Assembly: GCA_018364635.1 (NCBI GenBank)
Contig: JAGZLR010000005.1
Coordinates: forward strand, 27,348 to 91,347
Direction: 5' to 3'
Length of the DNA: 64,000 bases
From: Clostridiales bacterium
GTDB lineage: Bacteria > Bacillota > Clostridia > Lachnospirales > Anaerotignaceae
Below, piece after piece: positions 49,012-58,474 of this stretch (the first letter of the stretch is position 1; the number at the start of each line of letters is the position of its first letter). A program made the translations under genes and the position numbers. The notes under the pieces are model-generated. The model was not told the DNA's origin. It saw nothing but the letters and a program-made list of their open reading frames with translations, and made no database searches.

Positions 49012-50402
49012 AACGATGGATCTTGGTACTTATCACAGGGGCAATTGCGGCAGGACTAAATATGACGGCGCTGGGAGGGGAAGAAAGAGAAAGCCTTCCG
49101 GTTTATGAAAGAGAAGAAAAGATGACGGAGACCATTACAAAAGAAGCCTTAGCAGTTCAGCTGGTACGCGCTTTGGGCTATGAGGCGTTGGCGGAAGAGT
49201 TTCAAAACGTAAGGCTGCCCTATGACGACGTTTCACAAAACAAGGGGTATCTTTTGATTGCCAATGATTTGGGGCTGATCAAAGAGGAGGACGCCGACAC
49301 ATTTGCGCCCCAAAAGGAACTGACCCCGGAAGAAGTCGACACAGCGTTTCGTTTATGCCAGGAGAAATTAGAATCAAAAACAGAATTTCTTCATGGATTT
49401 TATGCCTTTTCCTCCTATAGCCAAAAAGAATTGGCCGGAACGATGGATGCGGTCAGCCTTGGCTGGAGCCGGATGGAATGCACCGATCAGGGAGAAGTGA
49501 CGGTCAATACCCTTTCTAAAAATGGAAACGAATGGTATGTGCCTGATGGGTACGAGGAGATTATCTCTTATCTAAAAGAAAGAGGGGTCAAAACGAACCT
49601 GAATATATTTTTGTCCGACGGTGACGGCACAGGAAAGAGGTTGCTAAATAATGCTGAGACGCGGGAAAAAGCGGTGGAACGCATTGTGGAAGAAGTAAGC
49701 GTCTCCTACCAAAAATTGGGCTGTAACCCTTACGATGGCGTAACCATTGATTTTGAAAACTTAAAAGGCCAGGCCATGGCAGAAAACTTCAATTTATTTT
49801 TGTCTAGTCTTAAAGAAAAATTGGACGAACTGGGCAAAAGCCTATATGTCTGTGTTCAGCCGCGCCTAAAAAGCGGCGAGTCTTTTGACGGCTATGACTA
49901 TGAGACAATTGGTCAGATCGCGGATAAGGTGATTGTGATGGCTTATGACTATTTTCCGTCGACCATTCCTTTGGAGGTGATGGACAGCGGCTTTACTACA
50001 ACACCTGTAACGCCCTTTGACGAAGTGTACTTTGGTCTGAAAGCGGTGACGGACCCGAAGACAGGGGTAAAAGACAGAGGGAAGCTTGTGTTGGGCTTGG
50101 GACTGACCAATGTGGGATGGAGTACTGTAGACGGAAAAGTCATCAATAGCAGAGGTCTTTCCTACAGCTATGATAAGCTGGAACAGTTGATTTCCAATGG
50201 CGCGGAAGTAAAGTATTCAGAAAAATATAAAAACCCTTATATGATCCTTTCTGAAGGAGAGAAACAGACGGTTATTTGGTATGAAAACGCAAAGAGTATG
50301 GAGGAAAAAATTCGTCTTGCCCGTCTGTTTGACATTGATGGGACATCGGTATGGCGTTTGGGCCTTATTCCAGAACCATTATGGGATGAAATGAAAAAAT
50401 AA
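49008..50402 (+). CDS. GH18-family glycosidase with N-terminal SLH-like region
   Basis: Secreted protein of 464 residues. A signal peptide (MKRWILVLITGAIAAGLNM) is followed by an SLH-like segment (about 40-115: TKEALAVQLVRALGYEA, YLLIANDLGLIKEED). The barrel of glycoside hydrolase family 18 covers about 125-460. The catalytic motif is YDGVTIDFENL (Glu near residue 247), followed by SLYVCVQPRL and VIVMAYDYFPS, and closed by GTSVWRLGLI. Relatives include YaaH/YdhD spore and cell-wall glycosidases, which cut N-acetylglucosamine bonds in peptidoglycan. It is the last gene of the BlaI-type operon, so beta-lactam stress may bring both a transpeptidase and a wall hydrolase. Confidence 0.87.
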   Translation: MKRWILVLITGAIAAGLNMTALGGEERESLPVYEREEKMTETITKEALAVQLVRALGYEALAEEFQNVRLPYDDVSQNKGYLLIANDLGLIKEEDADTFAPQKELTPEEVDTAFRLCQEKLESKTEFLHGFYAFSSYSQKELAGTMDAVSLGWSRMECTDQGEVTVNTLSKNGNEWYVPDGYEEIISYLKERGVKTNLNIFLSDGDGTGKRLLNNAETREKAVERIVEEVSVSYQKLGCNPYDGVTIDFENLKGQAMAENFNLFLSSLKEKLDELGKSLYVCVQPRLKSGESFDGYDYETIGQIADKVIVMAYDYFPSTIPLEVMDSGFTTTPVTPFDEVYFGLKAVTDPKTGVKDRGKLVLGLGLTNVGWSTVDGKVINSRGLSYSYDKLEQLISNGAEVKYSEKYKNPYMILSEGEKQTVIWYENAKSMEEKIRLARLFDIDGTSVWRLGLIPEPLWDEMKK

Positions 50403-50405
50403 GTA

Positions 50406-50441
50406 AAAAACGTTTGGCTTTTTTCCGCCAAACGTTTTTTT
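50406..50441. terminator. Bidirectional terminator
   Basis: AAAAAACGTTTGGC and GCCAAACGTTTTTTT around TTTTTTCC. It ends the PBP-lipoprotein-GH18 unit and, in reverse, the permease gene. Confidence 0.9.
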
Positions 50442-51549
50442 ATATGCAGAAGCTAGCAAAAGGAAAAAGAAGGAATAAAAATAGAACATTAAAAAGTGTA
50501 AAAACACAAAAGTAAGTTTTCATATCTGCAAGGGATGTATTTTGGTAGAGTTTCCAGCTGATGAGACTGGCCATTGAGGCAATCAGGCTTCCTAACCCTC
50601 CCACGTTCGTGCCTAACAACAACGCCTTACCCTCCGCTGTAAAACCGGATAATAAAACTGCTGTAGGGACATTGCTGAACACTTGACTGGTGAGAACAGC
50701 ACAGAGATATTCCCGCCCCGTGATAAACTGGGCGAGAAGCTGATGAAAAAATTCCATTCGCCCTAAATTGCCGACAAAAATAAAAAAGCCCACAAAGGTA
50801 AGAAGCAAATGATAGTCTACACTGAATAAAAGACGGCGGTCAAACAAAAAAATCCAAAAAAGAATCAGGCACAGCAAAGCTTGCCATGGCAGAAAGCGAA
50901 ATACACTGAAAAGACATAGCAAAAAGGCAAGCCCTGTCAAGAGATATTCTTTTTTTGATCCATGAGATAAATTTTGTTCCTGCAAAACTGGTTCCAAGGT
51001 CCCTTTTTTGACAAAAATCATACAAGCCGCAATCAAGAGAAAGCTGAAAACGACAGTGGGCAGCATGAGAAGAAAAAAGTCCTTTGCCGAAAAATCATAG
51101 TAGGAATAAAGATATAAATTTTGCGGATTTCCTACAGGGGTCATCATACTGCCAAGATTAGCGGCTATGGTCTGCATAACGATGACAAAAATCAGTTCTT
51201 TGTTCCTTTTTGTCCCCAAAACAGTAATGGCAAAGGGGACAAAGGTAATTAAAGCAACGTCATTTGTAATCAGCATAGAAGAAAAAAAGCAGAGCATTAC
51301 CAAAAAAAAGGACAATGTCCGACGATTTTGAGATCTTTTCGCTACCATAAAAGAGAGCTGGTTAAATACACCTAATTTTTTCGTTTTACCTACGACTGTC
51401 ATAAGGCAAAATAGAATCGCCAGCACACGAAAGTCTATGTAAGTGATGTATTCTTTTCCAGGCGCAACAAAAAAAGCCGACACAACCGCCAAAAGAAGAG
51501 AAACGGTGCAGACGGCATCCTTTTGAAATAGAAGCATCAGTTTTTTCAT
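50440..51549 (-). CDS. SLC13/ArsB-like anion permease
   Basis: Membrane permease of 369 residues with about 10 helices, from the ion-transporter superfamily. FSSMLITNDVALITFVPFA (about 90-108) and NLGSMMTPVGNPQNLYLYS (about 150-168) resemble the two substrate hairpins of ArsB/NhaD/CitT carriers, and VFSNVPTAVLLSGF with LLLGTNVGGLGSLIASMASL is the second half repeat. The asparagine in TPVGNPQN is a usual sodium or anion contact. The anion transported is unknown. It lies 8 bp after the stop of a small membrane protein gene on the same strand. Confidence 0.85.
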   Translation of the reverse strand: MKKLMLLFQKDAVCTVSLLLAVVSAFFVAPGKEYITYIDFRVLAILFCLMTVVGKTKKLGVFNQLSFMVAKRSQNRRTLSFFLVMLCFFSSMLITNDVALITFVPFAITVLGTKRNKELIFVIVMQTIAANLGSMMTPVGNPQNLYLYSYYDFSAKDFFLLMLPTVVFSFLLIAACMIFVKKGTLEPVLQEQNLSHGSKKEYLLTGLAFLLCLFSVFRFLPWQALLCLILFWIFLFDRRLLFSVDYHLLLTFVGFFIFVGNLGRMEFFHQLLAQFITGREYLCAVLTSQVFSNVPTAVLLSGFTAEGKALLLGTNVGGLGSLIASMASLISWKLYQNTSLADMKTYFCVFTLFNVLFLFLLFPFASFCI

Positions 51550-51557
51550 AGGGCTAG

Positions 51558-51797
51558 TTACCTGTCAAAGACAAAGTAAGCGGCGATGGTGATGAAGAAG
51601 GAAGCCAACACAAATTTGACTGATTTATTTTTTTCGCCTTTTTTATAGTAGGTAAAAGCGTCAATGAGACAGTAGATGCTTGCTAATAGAGCCAAAATCA
51701 TATACGGCGCCTTTGGTGTGAGGAACCCATGCTGGGAAGCCAGCAGCGCGGCGATATAGATGATAGCAAAGATCAAAATTTTTCCTATATTTGTCAT
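51558..51797 (-). CDS. Small membrane protein, unknown
   Basis: I do not recognise this 79-residue protein. It has three hydrophobic segments (about 5-20, 31-48 and 62-77) separated by a YYKKGEKNKSVK basic loop, which should face the cytoplasm. It precedes the permease gene by 8 bp and is probably cotranscribed with it. It starts after an AAGGAGT site. Confidence 0.75.
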   Translation of the reverse strand: MTNIGKILIFAIIYIAALLASQHGFLTPKAPYMILALLASIYCLIDAFTYYKKGEKNKSVKFVLASFFITIAAYFVFDR

Positions 51798-51864
51798 GAA
51801 AGTTACTCCTTTGTACTTTTTTGGTCAATTCATTATACATTTTTTTGTCATAGTCGTAAAGAGG

Positions 51865-52131
51865 TTATTTTTCAAAAAGAACCTGTTCCGGATCTACCTC
51901 CACCAGGATGGTGTCGTCGCCGATTTTGCGGATGCAGTCCCAGGGGATGCGGTATTCCCGTCTAGGCGGGATAAAAGAAATACATCCGCAGCTGACAGGA
52001 ATAATCAATTTACAGATTCTTCCTGTCTGTAGCTGAATTTCCAAGTTTGTCGCGTGACCAAAACGGGTGCCGTCACACAAATTAATGACGTCTTTTCTTC
52101 GCAGGGATTCAAAGGTATCAATGAGTTCCAT
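51865..52131 (-). CDS. YlmC/YmxH family PRC-barrel protein
   Basis: Beta-rich protein of 88 residues of the PRC-barrel type found in spore-forming Firmicutes (YlmC/YmxH). The line ESLRRKDVINLCDGTRFGHATNLEI is the family start, followed by GRICKLIIPV and REYRIPWDCIRKIGDDTILVEV. Its function is not known; in B. subtilis relatives are expressed in sporulation or with division genes. It is divergent from nrdD, so the region 52132-52279 controls both. Confidence 0.88.
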   Translation of the reverse strand: MELIDTFESLRRKDVINLCDGTRFGHATNLEIQLQTGRICKLIIPVSCGCISFIPPRREYRIPWDCIRKIGDDTILVEVDPEQVLFEK

Positions 52132-52174
52132 AGGGTTATCACCTCTCTGACAGAAAAAAGTTTTGCTGAAATTG

Positions 52175-52244
52175 TTGACGAAAAAACAGAAGTATAATAC
52201 AATATATGTGTTTTATGCTAAAAATATACAACAAGATATAGTGT
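52175..52244 (+). promoter_or_regulatory. nrdD promoter with two NrdR-box-like sites
   Basis: TTGACG (52175-52180), 17-bp spacer, TACAAT (52198-52203). A site around ACAATATATGTGT (52199-52211) covers the -10. A second, ACAAGATATAGTGT (52231-52244), starts 32 bp later, three helical turns. Tandem boxes at this spacing are typical of NrdR control, and nrdR lies downstream. Confidence 0.75.
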
Positions 52245-52279
52245 AATTTCATGTTTTCTGAAAATCAGGAGGGTTCAAA

Positions 52280-54595
52280 ATGATTGAGGCAATCATCAAG
52301 CGGGACGGCAGAAAAATGGACTTTGATCTAGAAAAAATTGCAGGCGCAATCCAAAAAGCGTTCCAGGCAACAACAGGAGAAAAAGCATATGAGAAATGTC
52401 TGGCGTTAGCGGAAGAGGTACGGGAAAATTGCGATTTTATGGAACTTAAAGCGCCTACGGTAGAACAAATCCAGGATGCGGTGGAAAAAATTTTAATCGA
52501 TCACGGTTATGTCAGCACTGCAAAAGCCTATATCCTTTACCGAGCAGAGCGCTCCCGTGTGCGGGATATGAATAACAGATTGATGAAAACTTATGAGGAT
52601 ATTACTTTCTCTGATGCAACAGAAAGCGATATTAAGCGTGAAAACGCCAATATTGACGGGAATACTGCCATGGGTACGATGCTGAAATATGGCTCTGAAG
52701 GGGCGAAACATTTTTATGAGATGGCAGTATTAAAGCCGGAACACTCTCAGGCTCACCGCAATGGCGATATCCATATTCATGATTTGGACTTTTATACATT
52801 GACAACGACCTGCTGTCAGATTGATTTAATTAAGCTGTTTCGTAATGGATTTTCCACCGGCCATGGGGTGCTGCGGGAGCCAAATGATATTGCTAGTTAC
52901 TCAGCTTTAGCCTGTATTGCCATCCAGTCCAACCAAAATGACCAGCATGGCGGACAGTCTATTGTAAATTTTGATTACGGTTTGGCAGACGGGGTCAGAA
53001 AAACTTATGGGAAGCGGTATCAGTCTAATTTGGCAAAAGCGATGGAGCTTATCGCAGGCGTGGAAGATGCAGAGAAGAAAGCCGCAGAGATTCGGCTGCA
53101 CATGAATCAGATGGGCCTTCCGGCACAGATGGACTTAAAAGAAGCCTTTGTGAAAGAGGAACAAAAAGAGCTGGCACAAGTTTGTCCAGAGGGGACAGAC
53201 ACGAAAAAAATCCACGACTTTGCAAGAAAATATGCCCTAAAGGAGACGGATCAGGCGACTTATCAGGCAATGGAGGCTTTTATCCATAATTTGAACACTA
53301 TGCATTCCAGAGCAGGGGCGCAGACGCCTTTTTCCTCCATCAATTATGGCATGGACACTTCGCCTGAGGGCAGACTGATTATGAAAAACATTCTCCTTGC
53401 CACAGAAGCGGGACTCGGCGGTGGGGAAACGCCAATTTTCCCAATCCAGATTTTTCGGGTAAAAGAGGGGATCAATTTTAATCCAGGAGACGTAAACTAT
53501 GATCTGTTCCAGCTGGCATGCAGAGTCAGTGCAAAACGGCTCTTTCCAAATTTTTCTTTCCAGGACGCACCGTTTAACTTACAGTATTACAAAGGAACAC
53601 CAGAGACAGAGATTGCCTATATGGGATGTCGAACAAGAGTCATCGGCAATGTCTATGACCCTGAAAGAGAAATTTCCAATGGCCGTGGAAATCTTAGTTT
53701 TACCAGCATTAACCTTCCTAGAATTGCCATTATGGCCAATAAAAATATTGAGTGGTTTTTCAGAGAGCTGGACCGGCGGATGGATCTTGTCAGAGATCAG
53801 CTTTTGGAGCGCTTTCGGATTCAGTGCCACAAGAAAGTACGCAACTTCCCATTTTTAATGGGGGAAGGTGTATGGATTGACAGCGAAAAACTTGGTGTCG
53901 ATGATGAGGTGGGAGAAGTGCTCAAGCATGGCACCTTATCCATTGGATTTATCGGTTTGGCAGAGACCCTCAAGGCTCTTATTGGCGTTCATCACGGAGA
54001 AAGCGAGACGGCTCAAAATTTAGGTATTGATATTATCAGCCATATGCGGGCTAGAGTGGACGAGATGTCCCAAAAAACGGGACTGAATTTTTCTCTGCTT
54101 GCCACACCGGCCGAAGGGTTATCCGGTCGTTTTGTGCGCATTGACCGAAAGAAATTCGGCGAGATTGAGGGCGTGACTGACAGGGAGTATTATACCAATA
54201 GCTTCCATATCCCTGTCTATTTCCCAATCAATGCGTTTAAAAAAATTCAGCTGGAAGCGCCGTATCATGCTCTGACCAATGGCGGTCATATCTCTTATAT
54301 TGAGCTGGACGGTGACCCTACTAGAAATGTGGAAGCTTTTGAAAAAGTAATCCGGTATATGGCAAAAGCCGGCATTGGGTACGGCTCTGTCAACCATCCA
54401 GTAGACCGCGATCCGGTATGCGGCTACAGCGGCATCATCGGGGACACCTGTCCAAAATGCGGCCGAAAAGAATCAGATGGACCGGCGTTTGAGCGAATCC
54501 GCAGAATTACTGGATACCTAGTAGGCACGCTGGACCGGTTTAACGATGCAAAGCGCGCAGAAGAGCACGATCGGGTAAAACATCAGATTTCCTGA
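52280..54595 (+). CDS. nrdD: Anaerobic ribonucleoside-triphosphate reductase
   Basis: Class III glycyl-radical enzyme that makes dNTPs from NTPs without oxygen, 771 residues. The N-terminal ATP-cone (IKRDGRKMDFDLEKIAGAI, about 5-95) is the allosteric site. The barrel has HIHDLDFYTLTTTCCQIDL and HGGQSIVNFDYG. The C-terminal glycyl-radical loop is CGYSGIIGD (about 714-722), followed by the zinc site CPKCGRKE. It is upstream of nrdG by 19 bp and probably in one transcript. Repression by NrdR is suggested by the boxes. Confidence 0.96.
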   Translation: MIEAIIKRDGRKMDFDLEKIAGAIQKAFQATTGEKAYEKCLALAEEVRENCDFMELKAPTVEQIQDAVEKILIDHGYVSTAKAYILYRAERSRVRDMNNRLMKTYEDITFSDATESDIKRENANIDGNTAMGTMLKYGSEGAKHFYEMAVLKPEHSQAHRNGDIHIHDLDFYTLTTTCCQIDLIKLFRNGFSTGHGVLREPNDIASYSALACIAIQSNQNDQHGGQSIVNFDYGLADGVRKTYGKRYQSNLAKAMELIAGVEDAEKKAAEIRLHMNQMGLPAQMDLKEAFVKEEQKELAQVCPEGTDTKKIHDFARKYALKETDQATYQAMEAFIHNLNTMHSRAGAQTPFSSINYGMDTSPEGRLIMKNILLATEAGLGGGETPIFPIQIFRVKEGINFNPGDVNYDLFQLACRVSAKRLFPNFSFQDAPFNLQYYKGTPETEIAYMGCRTRVIGNVYDPEREISNGRGNLSFTSINLPRIAIMANKNIEWFFRELDRRMDLVRDQLLERFRIQCHKKVRNFPFLMGEGVWIDSEKLGVDDEVGEVLKHGTLSIGFIGLAETLKALIGVHHGESETAQNLGIDIISHMRARVDEMSQKTGLNFSLLATPAEGLSGRFVRIDRKKFGEIEGVTDREYYTNSFHIPVYFPINAFKKIQLEAPYHALTNGGHISYIELDGDPTRNVEAFEKVIRYMAKAGIGYGSVNHPVDRDPVCGYSGIIGDTCPKCGRKESDGPAFERIRRITGYLVGTLDRFNDAKRAEEHDRVKHQIS

Positions 54596-54614
54596 TGGCA
54601 GGGGGAAAAGTTAT

Positions 54615-55124
54615 ATGAAAATTAGAATTTCAGGGGTGGAGGGAGAATCCATTGTGGACGGAAAAGGATTCCGGTCTGTAATTTTTGTCCAAGGATGCAC
54701 CCACCACTGTCCAGGCTGCCATAATCCGCAGACACACCCGCTAGATGGCGGCAGAGAAGTAGAAGTGTCAGAACTTCTTTCACCGTTTTTGGACGACCCG
54801 CTGATCGATGGGATCACCATTTCCGGCGGGGAACCCTTTCTCCAGCCAGCGCCTTGCCGCGAGATTGCCGCTTTGACCCATGAGTGTGGTAAAAATGTGT
54901 GGGTGTATACAGGGTTTGTGTATGAGGATCTGTTGCGTGAAAATCAAAAAGACCGAATGGCTCTTTTGCAGGAAACGGACATTTTGGTGGATGGAAGATT
55001 TGAACAAGGGCAGAAAAGCTATGAACTGAATTTTAGAGGAAGCCGAAATCAGAGAATTATTGATGTGAGAAAAAGCTTCAAAATTGGAAAAGCTGTGGTA
55101 CTTGATTTGGACCTAAAAAAGTAG
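54615..55124 (+). CDS. nrdG: Anaerobic ribonucleotide reductase activating enzyme
   Basis: Radical-SAM activase of 169 residues that generates the glycyl radical on NrdD. The [4Fe-4S] site is C-x3-C-x2-C in QGCTHHCPGCHNP (Cys near residues 31, 35, 38). The SAM-binding GISGGEPFLQP-like stretch reads TISGGEPFLQP. Length is normal for the family. GGGGGAAAAG precedes the ATG. Confidence 0.95.
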   Translation: MKIRISGVEGESIVDGKGFRSVIFVQGCTHHCPGCHNPQTHPLDGGREVEVSELLSPFLDDPLIDGITISGGEPFLQPAPCREIAALTHECGKNVWVYTGFVYEDLLRENQKDRMALLQETDILVDGRFEQGQKSYELNFRGSRNQRIIDVRKSFKIGKAVVLDLDLKK

Positions 55125-55157
55125 AAAGAGCAAATGAACGAAAAATCGCCATTTTTC

Positions 55158-55187
55158 TTGACAATTTGCGATTTTGTGATTTATACT
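55158..55187 (+). promoter_or_regulatory. Promoter of nrdR
   Basis: TTGACA (55158-55163), 18-bp spacer, TATACT (55182-55187). An AAAATCGC/GCGATTTT dyad (55142-55149 and 55168-55175) places the -35 in its loop. Confidence 0.6.
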
Positions 55188-55221
55188 TTTCTTTGAATAT
55201 GTATCAGTCGGAGGTCCAAAA

Positions 55222-55695
55222 ATGAAGTGTCCTTTTTGCAATTATGAAGATACCAAAGTGATAGATTCCAGAAGTCAAGATGACAATACATCTATCCGCA
55301 GAAGGCGGTTGTGTGAAAAATGCGGCAAGCGTTTTACCACCTATGAAAGAATCGACACCATCCCTATGACAGTGATCAAACGTGACGGCACAAGGGAGGT
55401 GTTCGACAAAGAGAAACTTCTGCGTGGGATTATGAAAAGCTGCAATAAAAGAAATGTCTCTGTAGACCAGATGGAAAGATTGGTCGATGACATAGAAAAT
55501 GTCATTATGAATTCTATGAAAAGAGAAGTGGAAAGCAAAGAGATCGGCAACATGGTGATGGACCGGCTCAAAGATATTGATGAGGTGGCCTATGTGCGCT
55601 TTGCGTCGGTGTACCGTCAGTTTAAAGATATCAATACTTTCATGGATGAGTTGGAAAAACTTTTGACAGAAAAGAATCCTCAAAATAGAAGATAA
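55222..55695 (+). CDS. nrdR: Transcriptional repressor NrdR
   Basis: Regulator of ribonucleotide reductase genes, 157 residues. The zinc ribbon is MKCPFC (C3, C6) and [24 protein letters not shown] lies between them and contacts DNA. Residues about 48-138 form the ATP-cone that reads dATP/ATP ([20 protein letters not shown]). It would bind the boxes ahead of nrdD. It has its own promoter and terminator. Confidence 0.96.
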   Translation: MKCPFCNYEDTKVIDSRSQDDNTSIRRRRLCEKCGKRFTTYERIDTIPMTVIKRDGTREVFDKEKLLRGIMKSCNKRNVSVDQMERLVDDIENVIMNSMKREVESKEIGNMVMDRLKDIDEVAYVRFASVYRQFKDINTFMDELEKLLTEKNPQNRR

Positions 55696-55702
55696 GCCTT
55701 TG

Positions 55703-55735
55703 AAAAAAACAGGGACATTGGTTCCTGTTTTTTGA
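55703..55735 (+). terminator. Terminator of nrdR
   Basis: AAAAAAACAGG and CCTGTTTTTT with an inner GAC/GTT pairing. Confidence 0.85.
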
Positions 55736-55788
55736 TTTTTTCCATGGTTTAGGTCAACCAGAAATTTTCATCGCAGGAAGGAAGTACA

Positions 55789-55817
55789 TTGACAAAGTCT
55801 AACCTAAAAGGTATAAT
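55789..55817 (+). promoter_or_regulatory. Consensus promoter of the his operon
   Basis: TTGACA (55789-55794), 17-bp spacer, TATAAT (55812-55817), a full consensus match. The 55-bp leader shows no T-box or attenuator. Confidence 0.85.
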
Positions 55818-55872
55818 AACAGATATTTACTTCATCATGCTACTATAATAAAGTGTTAGGGGGCGTCGATCT

Positions 55873-57159
55873 ATGCAAAATGATAAATTACATACGCCGA
55901 TTGGAGTTAGAGATGTTCTTGCAGGAGAATGTGCCGTAAAAAATGCCATTACTGCCCAAATATCAGAAGTGTTTCATCGCTATGGATATGAGGATGTGGA
56001 AAGTCCTATGTTCGAGTTTCAGGAAGTCTTTGCAGACGCGGAAAAAGGCAGCACAGACCCTGCACAGTTGTATAAATTTTTCGATCAGGATGGTGCTTCT
56101 CTTGCTCTAAGAGCAGATATGACGCCGCCAATTGCAAGAATTGCTGCGACTGCCTATGCCAATTGGGAGGGACCTTTAAAGTTTTCCTACCACGGCAATG
56201 CCTTTCGGATGAACAAAAACTATCAGGGGAAACTGCGGGAATATCCAGAAGCGGGTGTTGAGTTCATGGGCGCTTCCGGCCCTGACGCCGATGCTGAGGT
56301 GATCGCTGTGGCAGTAAAAGCGCTGTTAGCCATTGGTTTGACGGAGTTTAAAATCAATATTGGGGAGGTTGGCTTTTTCAAAGGCATTTTGGCCTCCAGC
56401 GGTTTGAATCAAGAAGATCAGGAGGAAGTGAAATTTTTAATCAGCAAACGAAATTATGCTGATTTGGAACATCTGATCCAAAATAGACCAATAGAGGAAA
56501 AGGTGAAAGAACTTTTTCTTGCTCTTCCCAAACTGGTAGGCGGCAGTGAGGTTTTGGATCAGGCAGCGAAGATGACGGATAACCCTGTGGCCCTTGCAGC
56601 ACTGGAGCGGCTGAAAGAGCTTCATACTTCCATTGGAAATTATCATATCTCATCCTATATCAGCTATGATTTGGGAATGGTGAATAAATTAAACTACTAT
56701 ACTGGTATTATTTTCCGCGGATATACTTACGGCGTAGGATTTTCTATTGTAGACGGCGGGCGGTATGATAACTTGGTTGGAGAATTCGGAAAAGACTGCC
56801 CGTCTGTAGGATTTGCGCTTCGGATTACGTCGATTATGAACGCAGTGGCAAACCAAAATATCCACGTCGATGTAAAACGTCCAGAGGCGCTGATTGCCTA
56901 TCAGCCCTGTGCAAAAAAGACTGCACTGCGGATTGCTGAAAAATACCGCCGTACCGGCAAATATATGCTGACCAGTTTTTTAGGTGAAAATTTGGAAGAA
57001 AACATCGCCTATGCAAAAAAAATGAATCTAAGTCATGTCCTCTATTTTCGGGATGGCGTCCATTTGACAATGGTTAGCCTCAAAGACGAGATGGGCGGGT
57101 TTACTGTAGATCTTACAATCAATGACCTGAAATTTCCGGCAAAGGAGGAGAAAGCATGA
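55873..57159 (+). CDS. hisZ: ATP phosphoribosyltransferase regulatory subunit
   Basis: HisRS-like regulatory subunit, 428 residues, needed for activity of the short HisG. It has class II aminoacyl-tRNA synthetase motif 2 (FFKFDQDG-like [25 protein letters not shown], given here in part) and the core [21 protein letters not shown]. It lacks the anticodon-binding domain usage of a true HisRS and sits at the head of a his operon, which decides against hisS. Its last codons overlap hisG (ATGA). Confidence 0.93.
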   Translation: MQNDKLHTPIGVRDVLAGECAVKNAITAQISEVFHRYGYEDVESPMFEFQEVFADAEKGSTDPAQLYKFFDQDGASLALRADMTPPIARIAATAYANWEGPLKFSYHGNAFRMNKNYQGKLREYPEAGVEFMGASGPDADAEVIAVAVKALLAIGLTEFKINIGEVGFFKGILASSGLNQEDQEEVKFLISKRNYADLEHLIQNRPIEEKVKELFLALPKLVGGSEVLDQAAKMTDNPVALAALERLKELHTSIGNYHISSYISYDLGMVNKLNYYTGIIFRGYTYGVGFSIVDGGRYDNLVGEFGKDCPSVGFALRITSIMNAVANQNIHVDVKRPEALIAYQPCAKKTALRIAEKYRRTGKYMLTSFLGENLEENIAYAKKMNLSHVLYFRDGVHLTMVSLKDEMGGFTVDLTINDLKFPAKEEKA

Positions 57160-57803
57160 GATATTTGACTGTGGCGCTAGCGAAAGGAAGGCTTGCTGAC
57201 CAGACAATGGACCTTTTGGCAAACATAGGAATTACTTGTGAAGAGATGAAGGAAAAGACAAGAAAACTTATATTTACAAACGAAGCGCTAGGGCTAAAAT
57301 TTTTTCTCTCAAAACCTTCGGATGTGCCAACCTATGTAGAACATGGGGCAGCGGATATTGGCATTGTAGGCAAAGACACTATTTTGGAGGAGGGAAGAAA
57401 CCTCTATGAAATGTTGGATTTAGGTTTTGGTGCTTGTAAAATGGCAGTAGCCGGCCGGCCGGAAATGAAAGAAAAATTGGATCACAGCTATTGCCTGCGT
57501 GTGGCGACAAAGTATCCTAAAATTGCAACAGATTATTTTTATCAGCAAAAACATCAGACTGTGGAGATCATTAAGCTCAACGGTTCTGTGGAACTAGCGC
57601 CGATTGTAGGACTAAGCGATGTGATTGTAGATATTGTGGAGACAGGCTCTACGTTAAAAGAAAATGGGCTGGTGGTACTGGAGGATGTCTGTCCTCTTTC
57701 TGCAAGGGTGATTGTCAATCGTGTCAGTATGCAGATGCAGCATGAAAGAATTATCCAGCTCATAGAGAAAATGAAACAGGTGCTGGAAAAATCAGAAAGG
57801 TAG
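57156..57803 (+). CDS. hisG: ATP phosphoribosyltransferase, short form
   Basis: First enzyme of histidine synthesis, joining ATP and PRPP; 215 residues. This is the short form without the C-terminal ACT-like regulatory domain, hence the need for HisZ. Motifs are [10 protein letters not shown] at the N-terminus, [21 protein letters not shown] and the PRPP site [18 protein letters not shown]. The next gene is expected to be hisD in related operons, but it is absent here. Confidence 0.95.
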   Translation: MRYLTVALAKGRLADQTMDLLANIGITCEEMKEKTRKLIFTNEALGLKFFLSKPSDVPTYVEHGAADIGIVGKDTILEEGRNLYEMLDLGFGACKMAVAGRPEMKEKLDHSYCLRVATKYPKIATDYFYQQKHQTVEIIKLNGSVELAPIVGLSDVIVDIVETGSTLKENGLVVLEDVCPLSARVIVNRVSMQMQHERIIQLIEKMKQVLEKSER

Positions 57804-57814
57804 GCTTATTTCTA

Positions 57815-57842
57815 TTGCTTTTTTCCAGTGATAGAGTACAAT
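57815..57842 (+). promoter_or_regulatory. Possible internal promoter before hisB
   Basis: TTGCTT (57815-57820), 16-bp spacer, TACAAT (57837-57842) in the 74-bp gap between hisG and hisB, where hisD is missing. Confidence 0.45.
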
Positions 57843-57877
57843 AATAGGTAGATTGAACAATTCGGAGGGAAAAAATT

Positions 57878-58468
57878 ATGCGTTTTGCTGAATTGGAACG
57901 GACGACAAAAGAGACAGCGATCCATATGCGTTTGGAACTGGATGGGGAGGGAAAGCATGATATCTCTACAGGGATTGGTTTTTTTGACCATATGTTAACC
58001 CATGTGGCACGGCATGGCTTTTTCGATCTCTCTTTACAGGCCAAAGGCGACACGGAAGTGGACTGTCACCACACCATTGAGGATGTAGGAATTGTGTTTG
58101 GCAAGTGTTTGTCTCAAGCGCTGGGCGAGCGCAAGCAGATTCGTCGATATGGCAGTGCCATTGTTCCTATGGATGAAACGCTGGTGTTATGCGCTATGGA
58201 TATTTCAGGCAGAGCCTATCTAAATTTCGACTGTCAGTTTACGACGGACCATATTGGTGGTATGGATACGGAGATGGTAGAGGAATTTTTTCGGGCTGTC
58301 TGCACCAACTGTGCCATGAATCTTCATGTGAAAGTGTTGGCTGGAAAAAATAACCATCATATGGCGGAAGGACTGTTTAAGGCTTTTGGACGTGCCTTGG
58401 ACCAGGCTACAGGGATAGACGAGAGGATTCATGGCGTGCTGTCTACAAAAGGAATGCTGGAGGCGTGA
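57878..58468 (+). CDS. hisB: Imidazoleglycerol-phosphate dehydratase
   Basis: Dehydrates imidazoleglycerol phosphate to imidazole-acetol phosphate, 196 residues, monofunctional. The metal-binding His groups are in GIGFFDHMLTHVARHGFFDL, DCHHTIEDVGI and AGKNNHHMAEG. No phosphatase domain is fused, so histidinol phosphatase is encoded elsewhere. Confidence 0.96.
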   Translation: MRFAELERTTKETAIHMRLELDGEGKHDISTGIGFFDHMLTHVARHGFFDLSLQAKGDTEVDCHHTIEDVGIVFGKCLSQALGERKQIRRYGSAIVPMDETLVLCAMDISGRAYLNFDCQFTTDHIGGMDTEMVEEFFRAVCTNCAMNLHVKVLAGKNNHHMAEGLFKAFGRALDQATGIDERIHGVLSTKGMLEA

Positions 58469-58474
58469 CAGACG

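Noticed and set aside
55873..57159. Histidyl-tRNA synthetase
   Set aside because: The HisRS-like protein is at the head of a his operon and overlaps a short-form hisG that needs HisZ.
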